Under the pieces are notes generated by a model. That model did no database searches. It was given only the letters and a program-made list of their open reading frames with translations, and was not told the origin of the DNA. From contig CM072919.1 in assembly GCA_037013685.1 (NCBI GenBank), positions 34,729,320 through 34,793,319 of the forward strand: a stretch of DNA of 64,000 nucleotides, in the 5' to 3' direction. Shown in pieces: positions 14,595 through 26,362 of this stretch. Made by a program: the position numbers and the translations under genes. Positions within the stretch are counted from its first letter, which is position 1. Every line of letters begins with the position of its first letter. This DNA is from Acridotheres tristis. Its lineage: Eukaryota > Chordata > Aves > Passeriformes > Sturnidae.

Positions 14595-14990
14595 CCTAAG
14601 AAGCCAGATGGCTATAAAATATGGGCAGTTCAATTGACTGTGATGGGAAAAATATCTAGTTTCTGCAAAAATATGTACCTGTGTGACTTACTTATTAGCT
14701 GCAAGAAAAGGGTCTCTCTGCTAAAGCTAATGAGCCTTTCTTCATGTTAATAACTGCTTCACTGATTGCAGTCCAAGAGGCTACCTGCTATGGTAACTAA
14801 CTTAATTTGCTTTTTGTATTTTTTTATATAACACACTGTATTAAAGAATTAAAAATAGCACAGTCTAATAGGCTTATGAACAAACAGGATCACTTTGAAA
14901 AATTATCTGTTCAGCAGCTCAGCAAACATGCTAAAGCAACCCTTTCCAACAGCTAGGGAGGAGGGACACAGCCCCTCCATGCAGCTCCTC

Positions 14991-15047
14991 AATTATGCAA
15001 ATGCAGCTGAAAGGATTGATTTTCATAATGGCGGGAGGAGCTCCTCC
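14991..15047. promoter_or_regulatory. Possible regulatory cluster: octamer, E-box, palindrome
   Basis: Within about 60 bases there is a perfect POU octamer ATGCAAAT (14995-15002), a CAGCTG E-box just after it, a TTGATTTTCATAATGG stretch with homeodomain-type cores, and a perfect 14-bp palindrome GGAGGAGCTCCTCC (15034-15047). The motifs are seen directly. That they act as an enhancer is inference from density alone, because each motif is common by chance. Cross-species conservation cannot be judged here. Confidence 0.25.
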
Positions 15048-15684
15048 ATAAGGGCTGTCTTGCTAAATTGCTTGCATATAGGTAAGGGGGAGGAGGAGGA
15101 GAGACTTGTCTACCAAGACCTTAAATCCACACCCTGAAAGTTACCTGGCATGGGTTTGCAGGAATATTTGTGTAGGCTCACATTTTTTATGCTCAGTTCT
15201 GTTCCAAGGTAAATTTTTTATGGAAGTTTGAGCTGTAGCAGGACAGACATTTTGCATACAAGACAAGAGAATAAAATACACTTTTCCACAATAAAAAATG
15301 AATGCTACCAGCTCTGAAAAGCCTCCATTTAAAATGTACAGCATCGGCAAAGTGAAATTTAACAGCAAAAGCTGGCTAATTTTGACCATATGACTTGTGG
15401 GGGCAGACTGTGTGTGTACTGTGCTCACCAGAATTGGGAAGGACATCGCTAGGGGCTGGTGGGAGATGTGCCAAACTGGGCTTATCTGTGGGCTAAAACA
15501 CCAGCTGTCCTTGACCTCACTGGCATCCCTTCAAAGGATGGCTCCTGTTGGGGCTGTGCTCCCTTCTATATGAAGAAATTGCCTTACCAAGATGGTGGAG
15601 AAAAGCTATTTTAATGAGTGCTCCCTGAGTAATGTCTGACTGTGAGAATGACATAGCTTGCTCTTTTGATGAAACAAGGTCCTC

Positions 15685-15824
15685 AAAAATCTCAAATGTT
15701 TAAAAATGAAAATTATTCCAATTACTTCTATTTCTCCAAAATCGCACTTTGGAGAAAAATCTCAAATTTTTAAAAATGAAAATTATTCCAATTACTTCTA
15801 TTTCTCCAAAATCGCACTTTGGAG
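15685..15824. repeat. 70-bp tandem duplication, two copies
   Basis: Unit 1 covers 15685-15754 and unit 2 covers 15755-15824. They differ at a single base (G at 15698, T at 15768), so the duplication is young or conserved. Each unit ends in an inverted repeat, CTCCAAA then TTTGGAG. At the junction the inverted repeat extends to a 10-bp stem (15731-15740 with 15748-15757) around a 7-nt loop. The hairpin therefore straddles the duplication breakpoint, which suggests replication slippage at a secondary structure. No coding potential is seen. Confidence 0.95.
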
Positions 15825-18800
15825 TTTTGCCTCTACCTTCTCTCAGTCTTGACCGATTATTTAGGTTGCAAAGCCTCTGTAGGAGGGACTTTTCTCTTAC
15901 AACAGGTGTCAGCAGTGCATAACATAACAGATTTATTGTCTTAGGTAATTCTAAACATTAATGAAAATAAATCACAGTAGCACAGTTAAGCAATTCCATG
16001 GGACATCTCTATTGTACTAAAATACCTAAGCTACAAAAATAAAATCTCAGACAGAAAAATGCCACATAAGCGCTAAGTGTGACACACATGCAATGCTATT
16101 ATGATCTCTTATACTGCTTGTTCAGCTAGCATTTTAGAGCCACAATATACAGACATTCCCAAGCACTTGCTAATCTGATATTCTACACCCTTACACAGTC
16201 AATTCCACCCAACTTAAATTCTCAGATGTTAACACACCTGTTTTGAAGGTGCTGTCACTACAAAAAGTGCATGCCATGGGAAGGAGATAAATGGAGTCCT
16301 AGAGCAACCAAATTTTTGTCTTCCTGGAAAGAGTTGATTTCAGCACCAGTTTTTGATTTTCTGCTGAGTGATTGACAACAAAAATTGCACATCCTATCAA
16401 TATGTGAAAAGTCAGTTAAAATCTGTTTAAAAAGTACCAATGATTTACTTCCTACAAATGGTTCCACCCACAGGAGAATGAACACAGCTTGGCTCCTATT
16501 AGAGCTGTTTGCAGAACAAATCCACTAGCACTGAGCAGAGGCTGATCTCAGAGCACTACTGCCTTTCCCTTGCTTGGCACACAAACGGGGATCCTCTCTC
16601 TCCTTTCTTCTACCCGTATTTCCCTTTTTTTCCTTGTTTTTATCACTTGCCATGCTCCAAAACTCTGGTCCTCTGCCAAATCTAGGTGAAAGCAGCTAGC
16701 ACCAAAAAATAAGGAGATGGGAGAGGGGTTGTAACACACAGAAAAAATGCCACTGCAGGTGGGACAGGAGCAGTGCAGAAGTATCCTATCTCTAGGTACA
16801 TAACAAGCACAGCCTTTATTTTGCCCCGAGGGAGGAGACTGGAAAAGAAGAACATCTATTGCTCCTCTTCCTGTGAATAGGAACAACCTGTGCTGAGCCA
16901 GTGGGTGCTTCTGCATGCAGGTTAGGGGTGCATCTGCCCCACCGAGCAGCAAACTCCCTCCTCTCATCATAGCTAAGTAACTAGTTTTCAGAAACCATAA
17001 CCTCAGGCAAGACTGCCTTGCTATGTTGCGGCCACACACAACAGGAAACCCACATCTAGTGCTGTCTCTGTCTGTGGCTGGGGGCTGGATGAGATGGCTC
17101 CTGCCTGGGCCTTTTTTCTGCCCCTACATCCTATTGCAGCAACAGAAGAAAGGGAAGAACTGAAGAACCACCATGTATCTAAGACCTCCCATTGCCCCAC
17201 TAGAACAGAGAATGGACTTAGCAAGCCATTTATTTTTGTGCATGAGCAAGGAGTTACACGTGCATTTTGAGAACTCTACCTTCAGTGTTTTTTACAGGTT
17301 CTGTAGGGCCTGCATCCACCTCCTTTCATAGTACTCCATCATCCTGCAAGCTTCCTCATGCTCCCAAAAACATCTTGGCACTAAGGGCTCAAAAATATAT
17401 GTGCCATTATGTCACTCATATATACCAGACTCTACTCTGATTCTTCATGCATGACATCCGATGCTAAATTGTAATGTATTTTATAGTGGGTCTACAAAAA
17501 AGGGAGCCAGAGTTCTTCTGTTTTGATTTTGAAAACAAATTGAAACTTGTTAGGTATTTGTGTGTTGCACCAAATTCCAATGCTACAAAAGATCCTTTCA
17601 TGTTTACTTTAGATTGAGATCACGATTGACTATTGCCCTGAACCCACCAGTACAAATACATATACATAAACATATATGTAGACGTAGACGTAGACATAGA
17701 CATAGACATAACCTATACACTAATATCATCAGTACTTCAATGTCATCAAATGGGAACACTTGCAATTTTAATTTTTTTTTTTACCATTTTCAGTTTAGTT
17801 TGGTTTGTTTTGGGTTTTTTTTTTTCTCTTTTCTAACCCCAGGTCTGAATTCAGGAGAAAAAACTATGTTTTTATGAAGGGAAAGATATCTTTGAAGTTG
17901 TAGGAGAGAAGCTTTAAAATGACAGGTTACTACAGAATGAGATACCAAAAAGAAAATCATAGTAACATAAAATACATAGTTTGGGTTTTTTTATCCCATT
18001 ATTTTGAACCATCTCCTGAATTTTTGGCACATAACTCATGATCTTTGAAACATTCATCACTCAACTACCAGTGGTTCACTTTCTTATTAAAAGTAGATTG
18101 TGGAGAAGGAACAGTTAAGGAATGGAAAATCATCAGCTGAGTGATAAAGAGCAAATACATGTTTTGCCTTGTGGGCCTTCCTTCTCTTCTGAGCTTCCAT
18201 CTTCTTTTGGAACTCCCTTGCTTTGTTTTCTGCACATCCTTCACAAAACATTTCAGCAGTTTCTGCAGCAGCCTGACAATATGAAGAGCCATGGGGGGTG
18301 CATGTAGATACCCAAAGTGATGAAAGAGGCAAGATGCATTATTATTCTTGACACTATTTACTCCTGACACCTAACCCCATCATTCAGCCTCCAACCATGG
18401 AACAAACCTGGGTTTTTGCTCCCTGTTTGGCCATGATTAACAGAGATTGTTCTCCCATACAGACATGAGAGAACTATTATGTTCCCTAGATTTAACTCTT
18501 GCCTTGATGCCTCTTTATATGCAGGTGTCAGAGATGCTGAAGCCACAGAGAGGGAGTTCCTTTCCCTTCTAGGCAGGAGGCTGCTATGTGGAAAAGTCAC
18601 ACTGAAGCCATGGCATCAGGGAAAGGTATGGTCAGGACATGAATGATGTGCAAAGCCTATAGGTCTTTGCTTCATCAGAGGAACAAGTAGAAGTTTTTTC
18701 CAATCAGGAGCAAGAATGGAACAGGAAAAGAATTCAGGGCAAATCTATACTCACATCTAGGCTTGGATGCCACTGTGTATGCACAGCACTGTCCAGAACA

Positions 18801-20112
18801 AATCCCTTGGTGTCTGAGCCAGAACCAAGGCTTCTGGTCTGTCGATCCTACAAGGTGCTAAGGTCAGTGAGACCTGAGGGCATAGGTTCACAAATCATAG
18901 ACACCCACACAGCAGAATCACCCTCTGTCCTCCAGCATGGCCTGTCTGTGCTGTGGTCTGCATGCACACAGAACTGAGTGGCTCCTTTCCTCTGATGACC
19001 TTCAGTAATATACAATTCCTTCCACTCTCCAGAGACTGGAGTGAGATGAACACCATGTTTCTTGCTTCACAGACCTTGATAGCTCTGAAGCTACTGCTGA
19101 TCATTATATCCTGATTGTTATTTTTGAGATTGAATCTTGATGACAGAGAACTGGGAGCCAGGCTTCAGGGAGAGATAATAATGCAATTGTAAAAGTGCTC
19201 AAAAGAGGACAGGAGTTTACAGAGAAAGCTGAGCCAGAGTCACATGTCTGGGAATTTAGGTGTATTTTATGCCACCACAAGTCACACAACAAACATGAAC
19301 GTGGGACTTGTTTCAGTCTACTTGATTCAGAGGTATACCATGATTCTAATCAAATTTCAAAAAAACCCAAATCAGCAACAAAAACCTCCTGTCGTTTCCT
19401 GTGGGTGGCAATGTACCCAGAAAACATACTCCTCTGCTACAGTCACAGTTGTGTTTTTAGAACTGTTGGAGCCCACTCATTACCCATGAAAATATCTTGG
19501 AGCAGGGGGAAGGGGAGAACTAGAAGTGGTGAGTCAGCAGAAATAATGTCTACACCAATGTCTACACTATGATAGTGCCTCCTTGTTTTCTCCCTGCTCC
19601 CCAAGTAAAATGGGAGGTTATTAAAAGCCCAGACAAATCTCCAAAAGCATGCCTCACCAGTTTTAGGAGGATCACTAGCCTGGTCAGAAACAAACTCTTT
19701 GCTTTCTTGCACTGTTCAGAAGACAGCAAGGAAAGATGAAGATGGAAGCACCAAGAGAGTAGCAACATATCTGAAGCAAAGTTTCACAAGGCATTGCTCT
19801 CCTAAGGAGAATTTCCACTCCTAGAGAGATTCTCATTTGTCATACAGCAGCAGCAGCGTCTCTTAAATAAGGCTAAAACTCATCAAGGCTTTCTGCATTC
19901 TCACATTCTGCTTGGAGGTAATATTTTCCTCTCCTTCTCTCGGTTGCCTTCTTTCCTTTTATTTCCTCCCCATAAGTCTCTAACAATAAAAGGGTGCCAT
20001 AGGAAGATCTTTTGGTTGCTGCTTTCTTTGATGAGAAGGAGGATGGGGCAAAGTGCAGAGAAGACCAGAATGGCCACCAGAAAGTCAGAGCAATAGAGAG
20101 AGCCAAACTGCT
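15825..20112. other. Unique non-coding sequence
   Basis: No supported gene. The longest reading frame is minus 16548-17039 (163 codons). It has no recognisable domain, low-complexity Arg/Lys/Glu patches and no conserved context, so I treat it as chance. Poly(T) runs lie at about 17772-17784 and 17812-17826, and a hexamer repeat near 17.69 kb. Confidence 0.55.
17678..17710. repeat. GTAGAC/ATAGAC hexanucleotide repeat
   Basis: Three GTAGAC units are followed by two ATAGAC units and a partial unit. The change from G to A in the first position occurs once and is then kept, which is the usual pattern of stepwise repeat expansion after a point mutation. A TATACATA-rich stretch precedes it. Confidence 0.85.
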
Positions 20113-20122
20113 AGAAAAATGA
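20113..20122. repeat. Left flanking direct repeat of LTR-like element
   Basis: AGAAAAATGA occurs here and again at 21482-21491, immediately outside the two ends of the LTR-like element. It is a candidate target-site duplication. If the element is taken as TG...CA, the last A of the element overlaps the right copy and the duplication is 9 bp. Confidence 0.55.
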
Positions 20123-20289
20123 TGATCCTTGTGATGGGTTGACTTGGGAAGAAGAAACTCAGAGAGAAGTTCTCTCTAAGGGAGCTTCCTCTGTGGGGGT
20201 TGGGACACCTTCAACAGCCAATTGGAGAAAGTCAGTTCGCTCCATGCACACACATTTTGAAGGAGATAATCCAGAACTGAGGCTCTTTG

Positions 20290-20640
20290 TCTTTCCGGCG
20301 GCTGAGCAGGTAACACCAACCCGAGCTTCCCCCCCTCTCATGTGGGGGGAGGCTCTCGTGGCCACTTGGGCCCCGTTTGCAAACGAGGGGACCCAATGGC
20401 CAGGAGGAGGAAAGGCTCGTTGATAAAACCTTCACGGCTTCCTCCTCCACGGGCCGGCGGCTCTGGGATGGGGGGCCCGGTTCCCGCTGCTGTCGGAAGG
20501 GCCGGGCCTGCCCAGCCCCCACGCGGCCTGGGGGAGGCAGCCGGGCCCTGTCTGGGAGCAGGGGTGGCCATGGGCAGTGTGGGGCTGCAGCCCAGCCCCA
20601 GAAAGGCTGACTGACACCTCAGCTGCCCACACAGAGCAGC
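20290..20640. other. CpG-rich island inside LTR-like element
   Basis: This stretch is GC-rich with many CpG dinucleotides (for example GGGCCGGCGGCTC and CACGCGGCC), in sharp contrast to the AT-rich surroundings. It lies wholly inside the LTR-like element, so I read it as LTR U3/R composition rather than a host gene promoter. A host CpG-island promoter remains possible, but no exon follows in either direction. Confidence 0.6.
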
Positions 20641-21405
20641 CTGAGCCTGGCCCAACTTTTGTAGTTGCGTTAAACTTTAACTCTTTAGTGCTCAGATAAG
20701 ATTTGCAAAACCCTCCGGCCTTCCTTTGAATACAAAAGGGAATAAGAAGATTTCTGAAGTCAGTGAAGCACGAGCTAAGTTTTTTAGATGAAAGGAGAAT
20801 GAGAAGATGCTGTAGATGGCTGAAAATCTTTTCTAAGATTTTAGGGATGAACTGATGTACTGAATATTCCTATAAACCATGGAGAAAAACATGGGAGGTT
20901 GGAGATGTTCCATTTGATAAATGATTTGACTAAAGAGCACCTGTGTTGAGAATCTTTGCCCTGAGGAAAGATGGGGATTTCGGTTTTCTGAGGATGAAGC
21001 CTGAGCAGAGAGAAAAGAGATGAAGAGAACCTTTGCTGTGGAACATTTTATTCTTAAAAGTAATACCCCATGAGACAGACATGGCCCACATCTACAGCTT
21101 TGGGAAGGCTGTGGAGTTCGGAGGAGTGTCACGATTGCAGGTTCCTGGGCAGATGCAAATCGTGGAAAATGAAACCACAAGAGGACTGTTTTCTTCCTTC
21201 TTGTGGAAAAAATCCCTACAGCTTCAACAAAAGGAGGCTTCTCTCTTCGGAAGTGAACTGAAAAAGACTAAATTGGGAACTGACCAAAGTATTTGTTGTA
21301 TGTTTGTTTCGTTGTTATGAAGCTTGGGAGAGGGAAGGAAGGAGTGGTCTGAAAAAAATCTTATTCTGAATTTGGGTTTTTTCCCTTCTCTTTATTTGTG
21401 TAGTT

Positions 21406-21411
21406 AATAAA
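21406..21411 (+). terminator. AATAAA polyadenylation signal of the LTR-like element
   Basis: AATAAA is followed by a long T-rich tract and then the element end about 70 bases on, the arrangement expected for R/U5 of an LTR. Confidence 0.5.
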
Positions 21412-21481
21412 TTTCTTTTTTTTTATACTCTCTTAAGTTTTAGGCCTGCCTTGGTTTTTGCTCCTGGTTCCGTCTCACAAC

Positions 21482-21491
21482 AGAAAAATGA
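21482..21491. repeat. Right flanking direct repeat of LTR-like element
   Basis: Second copy of AGAAAAATGA, matching 20113-20122 in all ten bases. Confidence 0.55.
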
Positions 21492-24400
21492 GTTTATTTA
21501 AATTGGCAAATCAAACAAAGACATAATTTGGTGTGTTGGCCAGGAAACAAAATTAAACCAAGACAATCCTAAAGTACTGCTAATAACAAGGCTATGGAAG
21601 TCAAAGAGCCCATGGAGTGAAGGGTACTCACGAGAAACCAGAATGTGCTGATAGCACAGTGAAGAACCTCCCCCAGGTCAAGGAAACCTTTGAGGGACAA
21701 AGGAGAAAAGGGGGAAAGGACAGTGCAGAGGAAGTGGATTACAATGTTTTACTACATGACAAATCTTGCGCTGAACACTGCTCCTCTGAATGGAGCATGT
21801 AACTACTGTGCCCCTACCCTTCACCTGCCTAGAGAGGAAATTTCACCCACAGAAAATCAACCATGTCTTCTAAGCAGATGGTTACAACAGAAGCTTTCAA
21901 CAGAGAGAAAATAGAAGAATAAAGTTCTGTCTCCCAGAATTTTGTGGTCATCTGCAAACAAGTCTGGGGACAAAAGCATAGCTTTCACTTTAAACAAACT
22001 CTTGTTCCGTTGATTCCCAAGATTGTGGGAATAGGCTGTCTAAAGTACTGGGCACAATTGATGAACATATTCAGGGCTCCTGTTCCTCCATTTTTGTGCA
22101 TTCCAACCTCCCACATGGCTGTAAAGGGAAGAGCAACAAAATCCTGGAAGAGCCAGGAGGACTAAAAAACTTTAGGAAGCTACTGTGCAAGGCACCCACT
22201 GTCACCCAGCAACACATACACTGGTTTAGCTGCCACTAGTGCTACCTGCATGTGACAATAGGAGCTGCTGAACCCAGTGGGTGGGTATGGAGAAGCAGCT
22301 CCTTCCTCCACTACAGGTGGTTCTTTCAGGGCCGGGTCTTTCCTGACAAGTGTGAGAGACTCATCATGTGAAGAAACGGAGCCAAGGGGTTTAGTCAGAC
22401 TCACAGTTGCATTATAGCTGTCTACTCTTTTTCCCCTTTGACTTATGTCTGTTCTGTCTGATCACAAATCACATACTGTGAATCATCAGGCAGCCTCTGT
22501 GCTGTCCTTCAGGGGACATGAATATCCAAAAAAAAAAAAAAAGAAAGAAAGAGGATTGAGAGAGGAAGAGAGGAGAATCACTACCCTGAGTTAAGGAGTG
22601 AGATCCCTTTTTGTACTTGGGTTCAGAAAACTGAATTATTTTTCCAGGATCTCATTACAACCATCTTGGCCACCATATTCACTCTGCAGGCAATAAGGAC
22701 TAGATGGCTGGAATAACAATCAAGACCACTAATGATCTCTCTCTTGCATCACTGACATTGATGTCACAGAATGGCCACATTCAGAGCCAGTATCACTCTT
22801 CTTGCCATCTGAAACCCTATCCTAATGCTAGGTTATTTTTCAACATCTCTGAAAGATTTTCAAGTTCTAGACTTGGGAAAAAAATATTTTTTCTGCAAGA
22901 AAAGAAATCCAGTGTGTTACATAGTACTGCCATGTCTTCACTCTCTTCTCAAAATCTTAAAGGCATTTCTTTACATATTATTCCAAGATGAGCCTCTTAA
23001 GACTATGTGTCCGTCGTCTGTCCTCCCATCATGACCCAGGAACATGTCCAAAGTTGGTGAAATGAGAACTTACATTTGGGAAACACTCCTAGTATGGTTT
23101 TACAGATTTAGCCAGAATGACATGGAGATAATGTTAAAAGAGAGCATTTCCCCTTCAGTTTTCTCCACAGCCCCAGGATTAAGGACTAGATACTGTTACA
23201 TCTCTACCGTAGTTTCAGTATTTCTAGTGCACTTCCTGACCCAGCGTATCTTTGCTAGAGATTTAGAGAATCTGACATGATGTAATGAAGGGATCTGAAC
23301 CTTCAATCAAAAGAACCTGAGCCATGATTTCTAAATCACTGGAATCTTAGAACTCGTGCCAAAAAGGTACCATTACCCTACACATAGGTTGTGGTTATTT
23401 TTTCCAGGCACTAGTTTTGTGCTCTGTATGAGAGAGAACTGAGGACTGGGGGGCTCTATGTCTCACCAAGTGCAGCTGATATCACTATATTTGAATGCAG
23501 CTGAGTCTGGATATTTCTGGTTTACAATATTATTCTGGATATCAGTAGCGTCATATGTCTTTGTTGGGCTGTAATGACTTAAGTTTAGCTGAAATGCAAA
23601 TAAATATGATGATTCCGACATAGATGCATCAGGAGGGTGAAAGACATTTGGAGTTACAGTTAGTAAGTATAAATGTTGACTTAAGTAATAATTTGCTTCC
23701 AGAATCTGAACTTGCAAAAATCTCAACTTTGACTTTAAAACCACTGAGGTAACTTACATTAAGATTCTTTGTGCTTTACACAGAGACTCTTCCATTTAAC
23801 TGATAAACAAGCACTACAGACAGATCAAGGAGGCATATGCACGGCCAACAGGCACACATGTTGCACTGTGTTGAGTTTATGTTATTAAACTCCAGTTTAA
23901 GATTGTAAGACTGTAGAACTGTAAGATGGATCAAAAAGTTTTAGGTCGTTGAAAAACATTGACAATAGGAGGGATATGTTATCTCCCATGAGATCTCCTC
24001 CCTATATTTTGTAAGCAGAACACAAATACTGTGATTTTAACAATCACTTTCTTAAAGCCAATAGGATGTTCCATTTGAAAGCTATATTAGCATATTAAAA
24101 ATCATAGCTAGATGTATCAGATCTCAGCCTTTCCCAGCTGGCAGCAAGAAAACCCTGCTTGCAAAGCATCACCTACAAGTTTAGGAGTTACTTCAGAGCC
24201 TGAGTGCTTGTTTTTGCATTAACAAAAACCTTGGGTGAGTGTGACGAGAGGAATAAAGCCAAAGTAAGGAGAAAAAGTCATTCAAATAACCACTGCTGCT
24301 TTTGCTAAAGAAAACACAAGCCCATGACGGTAAGCAATGAAATGCTGCTCACAGAGATAGCAACTACAGAAGGGATACCCTTGTAGTAAAATGCCTCCCC

Positions 24401-26362
24401 ACACCTCTCTGCATAAACCCTATGCCTGGCAGCACATACCCACTGCTTTCTTGTGTCTCAGATTTGCTCTGGTTTGCACATTGTGAGATACTGAAAAGAG
24501 GTGATACCTGATGCAAAGGACAATCCAAAGCTCAGGATCATGAGAAATCATTCATTAACACTCAACTAGGCAACATGCACTAACCCATTTTCTCCAAGGT
24601 ATAGCTAAGCATCTTTCATTGATTTTCTTTAGCATGGGAGTGTTTTTAATACAGATATATCTTGGGAGCTAAATCTGTTTTAATTCAATTACAGTTAAAA
24701 TTTAATACAGTCAAATATTTTTAATGGGGTTCTAAACAGAATGCAGAGTCATCACACAGCAATGTAATCACCACTGGAAGTGTCAAACTGCCTGGGCAGA
24801 TCATGTGCAAGGAAAAGTTACAGCCTTCACAGTGTATGCACTTTCTGGAATAGCTTTCACACCAGTATAGAGGATTTTTCAGCTTCTGCAAAGCCCTAAA
24901 AAATGCACAATGACTACTTAAAGCTCCTATGTTGACAAAATAATTAGTGGTGCAACTCATTTTTAAATGCGCTTATCTATCCAATTACAACAGTCAAGCA
25001 CACCTGCATTACCAGTTGTTGATTCCTCTCTCAAAAGCAAAAATGCTGTGAAGGCCAGAGCAAAGATTTGCAGACTGATCAGGCTTTTGCAAAGCTGAAT
25101 ATATTTGTATAGGTTAGAGCATCACCAGCTGCCAGAGATTATGCTATCCTCCACCCCATCCTGCTCCAAATAAGCATGGATAGAAATTATTCTGGCCCCA
25201 AATCAGTGGGTGGGATCCTCTGAAGTCTAATGGGAATAATCAGTATCCCTAAGCCTCCTCAGCCTGCAATCCCATCAGGAAACACAGAATCACATACCCC
25301 TGTGAAAGAAGTGAAACACAGTCGGTTGCTGGGAGTACTATGCTACATAAACCATTTTCCCCAGAGATGCCAGGAGAGAATGGAAAACAGCACAGCACTG
25401 ACATGGCTTAGTCAGACATAACATATGTTGCTCAGTACAATAAAATAAGGTTCTTGAATTCCACAGGGACAATGTAAGGGACCAGAAGGGGCAGCAAAGA
25501 ATCTTAGGTCTGAATTGCTCCTGAAAATTATAATTATGGTCATGTCATTTTTTAAAAGAAATTATGTCTTAGAAAAATACAGCAGCTCTTAATCATACAG
25601 GTACTTACATTCCTTTCACAGAAGGTATCTGGAGGCATTGCAAGACAGTGCAACTTACAGAGCACATGCAGCAAAGACATCAGAGCAGCACAGTTTTGAT
25701 AGGGATACTTCCATCAGCCTCCATCTGCACGGAAAGAGAATGAGGGCCCCCCACTAATGCAAAACTATCCCATGAGGAAAGGAGGCAATCACCTGCCAAA
25801 ATGTCTAATTCTAAGCAACACCCCCACTGCCATGGGCTCACAGCACCATTCAGAGGGTTTGGACAAGAGGAAAATTTGAAATAGAATGGTAGATAGTAGT
25901 TTTAATTTGTGGCTATTCTAAGTTTCAGATCTTTTCTAAGAAAAAAATCCCTCTCCAAGTCTCTTCTGATATATTTGAAGATTGTGGGGGATAATGCAGC
26001 TCTCACTCTGAATACTCAGGCTGATAATGATACTACTCTGAGATGTCAGCCGAATAAACAAGATGGAGTCCATGAACCTCCTAACATTCTCAACAGCTAA
26101 CCCTTTGGCCAGCACAAGCAGGAATTAATCTAGTAACAACACATCAGGGTTATTTGCCAAGCTCTAACTGCAACATGAAAATTTTGTCCCAAATGAGACT
26201 GCTATGAGAAAATTGCCAGACAAAAACAGCTCATTTTGGCCATAGTCTATTACCCCACAGCAAGTGGGGCACATGCAAGTCTACAGTGTGTCTCCAGGTG
26301 TGGGCATCTGCCCATGACTTTGCGCAGCTAACCATTTGCTATTATTGATGTAAGTCAGCCAT
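21492..26362. other. Unique non-coding sequence
   Basis: No gene or named repeat recognised apart from the A-rich run near 22.53 kb. Reading frames are short and overlap on both strands. Confidence 0.55.
22528..22553. repeat. Poly(A) followed by (GAAA)n
   Basis: About fifteen A residues followed by GAAAGAAAGA and purine-rich sequence. Such tails can mark the end of a retroposed copy, but nothing upstream looks like a retroposed gene and no flanking duplication was found. Confidence 0.7.

Larger units (their letters stand above)
13572..15684. other. Unique non-coding sequence
   Basis: No gene or named transposon recognised. It holds a (CA)n run and a candidate regulatory cluster near 15.0 kb, both listed separately. 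Confidence 0.55.
20123..21482 (+). mobile_element. Solo-LTR-like element with CpG-rich core
   Basis: The block starts TGATCCTTGTGATGGGTTGAC and ends GGTTCCGTCTCACAACA, so it has the TG...CA termini of an LTR. Both ends resemble avian endogenous-retrovirus LTRs as I remember them. About 75 bases before the end there is an AATAAA signal (21406-21411), preceded by a T-rich stretch, which sets the plus orientation. The 20.29-20.64 kb core is strongly GC- and CpG-rich, as seen in some bird LTRs, and a GATAAAA box lies near 20.42 kb. The flanking direct repeats are 9-10 bp, longer than the 4-6 bp usual for retroviruses. That is either a chance extension or a sign that the exact ends differ. No gag or pol sequence lies inside. 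Reading frames of about 100 codons in the GC-rich core, on both strands, are composition artefacts. Confidence 0.6.

Noticed and set aside
17678..17710. Interstitial telomere repeat
   Set aside because: The unit is GTAGAC/ATAGAC, not the vertebrate telomere unit TTAGGG.
20338..20655. Several frames of 66-105 codons on both strands in the GC-rich core near 20.5 kb
   Set aside because: GC-rich sequence has few stops in all frames. The translations are Gly/Pro/Ala-rich without a domain, and the stretch lies inside an LTR-like element.
22528..22553. Poly(A) tail of a processed pseudogene or SINE
   Set aside because: No retroposed coding sequence, tRNA-like head or flanking duplication was found upstream.
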